Shown: piece after piece, positions 52,692-58,481 of the stretch
Numbering within the stretch: the first letter of the stretch is position 1
How the letters are laid out: the number at the start of each line of letters is the position of its first letter
Assembly (NCBI GenBank): GCA_028285205.1
Contig: JANQQA010000269.1
Coordinates: forward strand, 1 to 58,481
From: Bythopirellula sp.
Lineage (GTDB): Bacteria; Planctomycetota; Planctomycetia; Pirellulales; Lacipirellulaceae
DNA: 58,481 bases
Direction: 5' to 3'
Position numbers and translations under genes: made by a program
The notes under the pieces: generated by a model
Told to the model about the DNA's origin: nothing
The model's database searches: none
The model's input: the letters and a program-made list of their open reading frames with translations, nothing else

Positions 52692-54428
52692 ATGATGATT
52701 CTTACCAACTCGCGCACAAGATGCGCCCCAAGCGTGCCGAACGCGGTCGCGTTTCTCGGCAAGATATTCTCACTCGCAGCGCTGCTTGCCTGTTGTTTTC
52801 CGCAGTCACCACGTGCCGAGGCGAGCGACACCTTGCGGACGGTGGCGTTTACCGGCGACGCCGCACCAGCGAGAGCCGGTGATGTGCAGCACGACCCGAT
52901 CTTCATTTCATTTGGCATACTTGGTTTTCAGGACGTAGTGCTGAATGACCACGGACAAACTGCCTTTGTCAGCTATATCGGGTCAGAAACACCGCCAATG
53001 CCTCCTGATTTCTTCTTTCCTCGAGATGCCATTGTGCGTGAACGGTCCGACGGCACTTTGTCGCTAGTTGCCCAAGGTTTTGACCCCGTTCCTGAATCAA
53101 TGAATGGTGAATTCTCTGGCTTTTTTCTTCGCAACAGCGAACCATCAGTAAACAATCGAGGACAAGTTGCGTTTGCAGTTCCCTTTGCGGGAGCGTTCGT
53201 GGATGACGGAGGCGTACTAGAACCCATATTTGGTGAAAATATGACGGATCTGATACCAGGAAAAAGACTCGCGACCTCCCCCAACGACCTAAGGTTTAAC
53301 GATCTCGGTCAGGCTTCATTTACCGTGGGTATCTTCGAGCCTGGCGCGGGGACAACTGATGATAGGGGACTCTTCCTAGGTGAAGCAGAAAGTAGCGATC
53401 TGACCTTAGTGATTCGGAGCGAGGATCGACCGCCGAGCTTCGAAGACTTCTTTATCCGATCTATCAGTAATCGCTCACTAAACAACAATGGCGAATTGGG
53501 CTTCTTGAGCTTCTTGATTGCTGATCGCGTTTCTGCCCCCAACGGAACGGCAATTCTGGGCGGAGAGCCAGGATCACTATCTGTCGCTGCGTATCGGGGG
53601 AACCCTGTCCCCGCGATGGGTGGCGGCACTGGTTCCCTGACCGTCAGAGAAATTCGGGAAAATTCAGCATTTAATGACGCCGGAGCGATGGCTTTCGTTG
53701 CTACCGTTGAGGGGCCGGGGGTTGATTTCTCAAACGACCATGCACTGTTCCGCGGTGGTCTCGGTGAAGAGATAAAAATGATCGCGCGGGCGGGTTCGCC
53801 GGCACCGACTAGTGCCCCAGATGAATACTATGATGGCATTTCTAGCGACTCGATCATCAATGGCGGTGGGCAGATTCTTTTTACCGCTGCGTTTGACGGA
53901 GTTGGTGTTAACGATGCGAATAACAACGTGCTGTTGCGCTACCATCCTGACGGTGGCGTGGAAGTGATTGCGCGGGACGGTGATCCTGCTCCCGGAGCCG
54001 AGAACGGTGTGAACCTTGGAGCGAGTCGGACGTTTCTTGATTTTGCGCTGAACGGGCTCGGCCAGGCTGCCTTTGTGGCCGGCTTGTCTGACAACAGCAC
54101 GGCGCTCTACGCCGAGGATCTCTCAGGCGATTTGACGCTGATTGTGCGTACCGGCGATTTGCTCGATGTAAGTGACGATCCACTAATGCCGGACTTGCGC
54201 GAGGTGCAATCCTTCGAGTTTATCGGCGGCAGCGGTAATCAGGATGGCCGACGCAGCGCCTTCAACGAGCGAGGCCAACTGGCTTTCACCGCCTCGTTCA
54301 CCGACGGCTCGCAAGGCGTGTTCGTCTCGGATCTGGTCGCCGTGCCGGAACCAACTTCGGCGGTCTTCATCGCTGTCGCACTAACGTTGGTGAGCACGCG
54401 CCGTCGATGCGTTTCGCACATCCAATGA
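52692..54428 (+). CDS. exported NxxGxxAF-repeat PEP-CTERM protein, copy 1
   Basis: A 578-residue exported protein. Signal peptide (IFSLAALLACCFPQSPRAEA), then eight or more beta repeats each with an N-x-x-G-x-x-AF core: NDHGQTAFVSYIG, NNRGQVAFAVPFAG, NDLGQASFTVGI, NNNGELGFLSFL, NDAGAMAFVATVEG, NGGGQILFTAAFDG, NGLGQAAFVAGLSD, NERGQLAFTASFTD. Alternating segments end in an acidic VxRxGDPAPG-type turn. The tail VAVPEPTSAVFIAVALTLVS plus RRR is the PEP-CTERM sorting signal. The family is known as choice-of-anchor NxxGxxAF proteins with unknown function; a beta-propeller-like surface protein is likely. SD GAGG before ATG ATG. First of three tandem copies. Confidence 0.9.
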   Translation: MMILTNSRTRCAPSVPNAVAFLGKIFSLAALLACCFPQSPRAEASDTLRTVAFTGDAAPARAGDVQHDPIFISFGILGFQDVVLNDHGQTAFVSYIGSETPPMPPDFFFPRDAIVRERSDGTLSLVAQGFDPVPESMNGEFSGFFLRNSEPSVNNRGQVAFAVPFAGAFVDDGGVLEPIFGENMTDLIPGKRLATSPNDLRFNDLGQASFTVGIFEPGAGTTDDRGLFLGEAESSDLTLVIRSEDRPPSFEDFFIRSISNRSLNNNGELGFLSFLIADRVSAPNGTAILGGEPGSLSVAAYRGNPVPAMGGGTGSLTVREIRENSAFNDAGAMAFVATVEGPGVDFSNDHALFRGGLGEEIKMIARAGSPAPTSAPDEYYDGISSDSIINGGGQILFTAAFDGVGVNDANNNVLLRYHPDGGVEVIARDGDPAPGAENGVNLGASRTFLDFALNGLGQAAFVAGLSDNSTALYAEDLSGDLTLIVRTGDLLDVSDDPLMPDLREVQSFEFIGGSGNQDGRRSAFNERGQLAFTASFTDGSQGVFVSDLVAVPEPTSAVFIAVALTLVSTRRRCVSHIQ

Positions 54429-54827
54429 GCCAATCCGCGCAGTAGTGCGAGTCAATGGTCAGATTACTGCGATCGAACTACATCAACTAGTTTCTGACTT
54501 GAGCGGCGTGTCGTCGCCGCCGTTAGCCGACAGGTTGCAAACAACTATATGGGGTAATTAAATCCTCCCGCAAGTGAATCGATTTCGGCGCCATTACCTT
54601 CTTTGCAACTCATGGAACTTGCAACGCCAAGAATTTTCTTGACATGGTTTTTGCTCAAAGTCTATGATTCGTTGCATTAGGAGATAAGGACGGTGTAGTA
54701 AGCGTGTGGCCGCAAGAAGCATCTGGTGTGACCGATCTTGTGCATTGCTTTTGCTGCCTCTGCGCCCGACTCATCGTCACTGCGACCGGCGTGTTGATCG
54801 CAGTCGAACCTGGAACAGAGAGGCCTA
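54429..54827. other. spacer holding promoter and leader of copy 2
   Basis: Between copies 1 and 2. Apart from the promoter at 54628-54668 and the conserved 160-base leader ending GAGAGGCCTA, I see no ORF and no convincing terminator after copy 1. Confidence 0.5.
54628..54668 (+). promoter_or_regulatory. promoter 2 of the NxxGxxAF family with palindrome over the -35 box
   Basis: TTGACA (54639-54644), 18-base spacer, TATGAT (54663-54668). CAAGAA-TT-TTCTTG at 54628-54641 is identical to that of copy 1. Outside the boxes the spacer is only partly conserved, so the retained boxes and palindrome look selected. Confidence 0.75.
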
Positions 54828-56552
54828 ATGATGATTCTTAACAGTTCGCGCACGAGGTGCGCACCGAGGACGTTTCTCGCAGTCGCGTCAACAGGCAGAA
54901 TTCTATCACTTGTAGCACTCCTTACGTTCTGTTCTCCGCCGCTACCAAGTGCCGAAGCCAGCAGCAAGCTACAGACGGTGGCTCTTACCGGCGACCCCGC
55001 ACCAAGGCGACCCGGCGAAGAAGATAAGGACCCTATTTTTGCAACTCGACTTGCGAGACCATTTGAGTCTGTCGCTATCAATGATCTTGGGCAAACTGCA
55101 TTTATCGGTACTATTGAAACACCAGATACTATAGGCGATAGGCCAGTCGTCAGACGACGAGACTCGATTCTGCGTAGTCAGACGGACGGCGATCTGGCTC
55201 TGGTGGTGTCCGAGGGCGATTCCGTGCCGGGATCGCCAGGGAACGACACCTTTCGTCTTTTGTCAGTTACGGATCCGATCATCAACAATCGAGGGCAGGT
55301 CGCGTTTGTTGCCTCACAGGGAGGCTTTTTGGATGATGCCGGAGTGCTGAAACCCATCATCGACGAAAGTGTGGCGGATTCGTTTCCCGGGAAGAGACTC
55401 AGTTCGCCGCTATGGCTCACCCTCAACGACCGCGGGCAGATGGCGTTCGTGTCAGGAATTTTTGAACCTAGCGCAACCCAGACCGACGATTTCAGGCTAT
55501 TTCTCGCCCAGGTAGACAGCCCTGAGTTGAAGCTAATTGCCAGGAGCGAAGGCGGCTCCCCCGGGTTGGAGGATTCCTCTATCAGTCAGATATCAACACC
55601 ATTGCTAAATGATCAAGGCGAGATCGCGTTCAATGCTGTACTCAGCTCAGAGCAGGTTTCTGCTCCCAATGGTAGTGCCGTTCTACGTAGCGATTCAGGT
55701 GCGCTGTCGGTCGTGGCTGTTCGGGGACAGCCTGTTCCCGAGATTAGTGATCAGGGGCAGTTTGCAGTGAGTGAGGTTGGCGGAGGATTCGGAATCAACA
55801 ACGCTGGTGAGATACCATTCTATGCATCGGTAAAGGAACCGGGCAGATTTGCCCCCACGTACGTCGCACTCTTCATCGATGCTGGGAGCGATGGGCGTCA
55901 ATTGGTCTGGCGTCAGGGCAATGCGGTCCCGATCTCAGATTCCGAACTCACGTACGGAGTTGCTCAAACCACTCCGGTTCTTAACTCGCAGGGCCAACTT
56001 CTGTTTCGCACAACTCTACGCGGAGAAGATGTAGATGAGACCAATGAGGACGCAATCGTTCGGCAAACTCCTGGTCAACTGGCGGAACTCGTTGCACGCA
56101 GGGGGGATCCCGCTCCCGGCGTAGAAGACGGAGTGCTGTTTAGAGAATTGGCCCTCGTTGCTAACCACTCGATAAATGGCCTGGGCCAGGCTGCCTTTAC
56201 GTCAACCTTGTCTGACAACACTTCCGCGCTGTATGCCGAAGACTTGTCAGGAGACCTAAAGTTGATCGTGCGTACGGGTGATTTGCTCGATGTGAGTGAC
56301 GATCCACTAATGCCGGACTTGCGCGAGGTGCGATCCTTCGAGTTTATCGGCGGCAGCGGTAACGAGGACGGCCGACGCAGCGCCTTTAACGAACGAGGCC
56401 AACTGGCTTTCAGCGCCACGTTCACCGATAACTCACACGGCGTGTTCATTTCAAATCTGGTCGCCGTGCCGGAACCAACTTCGGCGTCTGTCGTAGCCGT
56501 CGCACTGACATTGGCGAGTGCGCGCCGTCGATGCGTTTCGCACATCCAATGA
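54828..56552 (+). CDS. exported NxxGxxAF-repeat PEP-CTERM protein, copy 2
   Basis: A 574-residue paralogue of copy 1. Signal peptide (ILSLVALLTFCSPPLPSAEA), repeats NDLGQTAFIGTIE, NNRGQVAFVASQGG, NDRGQMAFVSGIFE, NDQGEIAFNAVLS, NNAGEIPFYASVKE, NSQGQLLFRTTLRG, NGLGQAAFTSTLSD, NERGQLAFSATFTD, then VAVPEPTSASVVAVALTLAS and RRR. Start at the first of two ATGs, with GAGG five bases upstream. Its 5' quarter is almost identical in DNA to copy 3 while its last 200 bases resemble copy 1, showing mosaic exchange. Own promoter upstream, so each copy may be separately transcribed. Confidence 0.92.
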   Translation: MMILNSSRTRCAPRTFLAVASTGRILSLVALLTFCSPPLPSAEASSKLQTVALTGDPAPRRPGEEDKDPIFATRLARPFESVAINDLGQTAFIGTIETPDTIGDRPVVRRRDSILRSQTDGDLALVVSEGDSVPGSPGNDTFRLLSVTDPIINNRGQVAFVASQGGFLDDAGVLKPIIDESVADSFPGKRLSSPLWLTLNDRGQMAFVSGIFEPSATQTDDFRLFLAQVDSPELKLIARSEGGSPGLEDSSISQISTPLLNDQGEIAFNAVLSSEQVSAPNGSAVLRSDSGALSVVAVRGQPVPEISDQGQFAVSEVGGGFGINNAGEIPFYASVKEPGRFAPTYVALFIDAGSDGRQLVWRQGNAVPISDSELTYGVAQTTPVLNSQGQLLFRTTLRGEDVDETNEDAIVRQTPGQLAELVARRGDPAPGVEDGVLFRELALVANHSINGLGQAAFTSTLSDNTSALYAEDLSGDLKLIVRTGDLLDVSDDPLMPDLREVRSFEFIGGSGNEDGRRSAFNERGQLAFSATFTDNSHGVFISNLVAVPEPTSASVVAVALTLASARRRCVSHIQ

Positions 56553-56958
56553 GCCAACCCGCACGGCAACGTTGGGCTATTGTCATATCATGCGATCGCC
56601 CTACGCCTCGCCAGGCGTTTCGCAATTGGCGTGTCATGGCGCAACGTTGACGGACAGGTTGCAAACACCTGGCGTGGAGATAAACTAATCGTCTTTCGAG
56701 TGAGCGGGTAGCGGCTGTGGGTATTTTCCAACCTACCTATGGAAATTGCATTGCCAGGAATTTTCTTGACTCCCGTTTTGCGCAAAGGCTATGATTCGTT
56801 TCGTGAGGAGATAACGGCGGTGTGAGTTGCGTGTAGTAGGCGAAAAATATCTCGGGTTAGCGAAGTCACGGAGTAATTCTGCTGTCTCGGCGCGCGAATC
56901 TTGATCACTACGACTGGTGTAGTGATCCCCGTCAGACCAGGAACAGAGAGGCCTATTG
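56553..56958. other. spacer holding promoter and leader of copy 3
   Basis: Between copies 2 and 3. It contains the promoter at 56755-56795 and a leader closely similar to that of copy 2 (GAACAGAGAGGCCTA before the start). No ORF or T-run hairpin recognised. Confidence 0.5.
56755..56795 (+). promoter_or_regulatory. promoter 3 of the NxxGxxAF family with near-palindrome over the -35 box
   Basis: TTGACT (56766-56771), 18-base spacer, TATGAT (56790-56795). The overlapping word CAGGAATTTTCTTG (56755-56768) differs by one base from the palindrome of copies 1 and 2. Confidence 0.7.
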
Positions 56959-58481
56959 ATGATTCTTAACACTTGGCGCACGAAGTGCGCACCGAGGACG
57001 TTTCTCACAGCCGCATCAACAGGCAGAGTTCTATCGCTTGTAGCACTCCTTTCGTTCTGTTGTCCGCCGCTACCAAGTGCCGAAGCCAGCAGCAAGCTAC
57101 AGACGGTGGCTCTTACCGGCGAGGAAGCACCAAGGCGACCGGGCGAGGAAAATGCGAATCCGGTGTTCATAGCTGTTGGTTCAGGGGGATTTGAGTCTGT
57201 CGTCATCAATGATCTTGGGCAAACTGCATTTATCGGTACTATCGAAACGCCAGATACCTCGTCCAGTGATCCATTTGCAATACGACGAGAATCCATTTTG
57301 CGTGGACAGACGGACGGCAGTCTGGCTCTGGTCGTGTCCGACGGCGATCCTGTGCCGGGATCGTCAGGGAATGACACCTTTGGTTTCATGGCCTCAGGGG
57401 ATCCCCACATCAACAACCAAGGACAGGTCGTGTTTGCGTCAGGCAGTGAAGGGGTCTTTGTGGATGATGCCGGAACGCTGGAATCCATCTTTGACGATCG
57501 TATTGACCTGTTACCGGGAAAGCAACTCTCCTCGTTTATCGCGACAATGTCCCTGTCCCTCAACGATGACGGACAGGTTGCGTTCCCAGTTGGCATTCAC
57601 GAGCCTGACGGAACCGGAACCAGTGACTTCGGGCTTGTTCTGGGCGAAGTAGGCAGCAGTCAGTTAACACTCGTTGCTCAATCCAAAGACCGAGTGCCAG
57701 GTCTAGACAGTTTCACCTTGCGGTGGATCCAGAACCCATCATTAAACGACCAAGGAGAAGTCGCTTTCGTTAGCGGAATAATCGATGAACAGGTCCGTCG
57801 TTCCGAGGGAACTGCGATACTGCAAGGAGAGCCAGCGTTGCTCTCCAGCGCTGCATATACGGGAAAGCCTATCCCCGAGACGGGTGACGACGGGCAGTTG
57901 TCAGTTCAGTTTCTAGGCGGATTATACGCATTCAACGATGCAGGAAGGCTTGCTTCCTCCACGACAGTCCAGGGACCGGGTGTGGATGCCTCCAACGACC
58001 AGGCGCTCATCAGCGACGCGGAAGGCGGGAGTCTCAAGTTGATTGCCCGAGAGGGCAGTGCCGCCCCAATCAACGGTGCGGAAGTCGACTACGGCAGTAA
58101 CGTAGGCGTCCCAATTCTCAACTCGCGGGGCCAAATACTCTTTCGCGCATCGCTTGCTGGAGAGAATGTGGATGATACCAATGACGACGCGCTCTTTCGC
58201 TATGAGCCTGGACAAAGTGTGGAGATCATTGCGCGCGCTGGAAATCCCGCTCCTGGCGTCGAGGCTGGAGTAAACTTCGGCGAGGTCAGTTCAGGTTCCA
58301 GTACCATCGTCTTCCACGCGCTGAACGGCCTCGGCCAGGCTGCCTTTGTGGCCGGCTTGTCTGACAACAGCACGGCGCTCTACGCCGAGGACCTCTCAGG
58401 CGACTTGACGCTGATTGTGCGTACCGGCGATTTGCTCGATGTAAGTGACGATCCACTAATGCCGGACTTGCGCGAGGTGCA
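56959..58481 (+). CDS. exported NxxGxxAF-repeat PEP-CTERM family protein, copy 3, cut by the window edge
   Basis: Open from the ATG at 56959 to the end of the window (507 codons, no stop). The double ATG of copies 1 and 2 is here TTG ATG, so the second codon is taken as the start. Signal peptide (VLSLVALLSFCCPPLPSAEA), then repeats NDLGQTAFIGTIE, NNQGQVVFASGSEG, NDDGQVAFPVGIHE, NDQGEVAFVSGIID, NDAGRLASSTTVQG, NSRGQILFRASLAG and NGLGQAAFVAGLSD. The last visible 160 bases are almost identical to copy 1. The PEP-CTERM tail should lie about 60-70 codons beyond the window. Its presence is inferred from the paralogues. Confidence 0.88.
   Translation, partial: MILNTWRTKCAPRTFLTAASTGRVLSLVALLSFCCPPLPSAEASSKLQTVALTGEEAPRRPGEENANPVFIAVGSGGFESVVINDLGQTAFIGTIETPDTSSSDPFAIRRESILRGQTDGSLALVVSDGDPVPGSSGNDTFGFMASGDPHINNQGQVVFASGSEGVFVDDAGTLESIFDDRIDLLPGKQLSSFIATMSLSLNDDGQVAFPVGIHEPDGTGTSDFGLVLGEVGSSQLTLVAQSKDRVPGLDSFTLRWIQNPSLNDQGEVAFVSGIIDEQVRRSEGTAILQGEPALLSSAAYTGKPIPETGDDGQLSVQFLGGLYAFNDAGRLASSTTVQGPGVDASNDQALISDAEGGSLKLIAREGSAAPINGAEVDYGSNVGVPILNSRGQILFRASLAGENVDDTNDDALFRYEPGQSVEIIARAGNPAPGVEAGVNFGEVSSGSSTIVFHALNGLGQAAFVAGLSDNSTALYAEDLSGDLTLIVRTGDLLDVSDDPLMPDLREV

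Overview
The window looks like a chromosomal segment of a planctomycete, probably of the Pirellulales type. The evidence is indirect but consistent. Seven exported proteins end in PEP-CTERM-like tails or, in one truncated case, belong to such a family. Two of these also carry dockerin-like calcium repeats. There is an exported SAM-dependent methyltransferase, two Hanks-type kinases with DLG or DWG in place of DFG, a DUF4404 protein, and a GH10-like protein of a type I associate with planctomycetes. Base composition is moderately G+C-rich, and many genes stand alone with mixed orientation. I saw no rRNA, tRNA, CRISPR array, prophage or replication origin.

Layout. 1-9.9 kb: the 5' part of mnmG, a DUF3179 protein, an exported methyltransferase, an AsmA-like protein, a short MITE-like unit carrying a stop-interrupted four-helix-bundle gene, aroC, an Imm49-like/lipoprotein pair and purC. 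10-21.7 kb: a GH10-like protein, a STAS protein, alaS, a PQQ-type sugar dehydrogenase and an SGNH esterase transcribed divergently (both PEP-CTERM), a YceH protein, an MFS transporter and a bile-acid:Na+ symporter-type transporter. 21.7-27 kb: a gene-poor, partly A+T-richer stretch with an IS110-type transposase remnant, a GH16 glucanase and two VOC-fold proteins. 27-31.6 kb: signalling genes, namely a cyclase-homology/kinase/sensor fusion, a small exported Tyr/Pro-rich protein, DUF4404 and a second kinase. 31.7-37.2 kb: nitrogen control (amt, glnB, glnD on one strand with structured spacers) and a PduO-type cobalamin adenosyltransferase. 37.6-46.5 kb: an HlyD-like adaptor and a terpene-cyclase-fold protein as a pair, a conserved hypothetical with a textbook terminator, a PEP-CTERM esterase, DUF389, and a zinc-ribbon/coiled-coil membrane protein. 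46.7-52.4 kb: a YHS protein, then a same-strand run of a membrane FAD-reductase/polyferredoxin fusion, DUF547, an ECF-like sigma factor, a zinc-finger protein and birA. 52.5-58.5 kb: three tandem paralogues of exported NxxGxxAF-repeat PEP-CTERM proteins, the third cut by the window edge.

How the parts work together. GlnD, GlnB and Amt form the classical PII nitrogen-sensing module. The sigma factor and the small HxxxCxxC protein are a plausible regulator pair, and the zinc-finger gene overlaps birA by GTGA. The three NxxGxxAF genes each have their own near-consensus promoter (-35/-10, 18-bp spacer) with a palindrome over the -35 box. Their sequences are mosaics of one another, which points to coordinated control and ongoing gene conversion. 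The best candidates for undescribed biology are this triplicated family with its shared promoter/operator, the inverted-repeat-bounded four-helix-bundle unit, the apparently circularly permuted flavin domain fused to a polyferredoxin, and the cyclase-kinase-sensor fusion.
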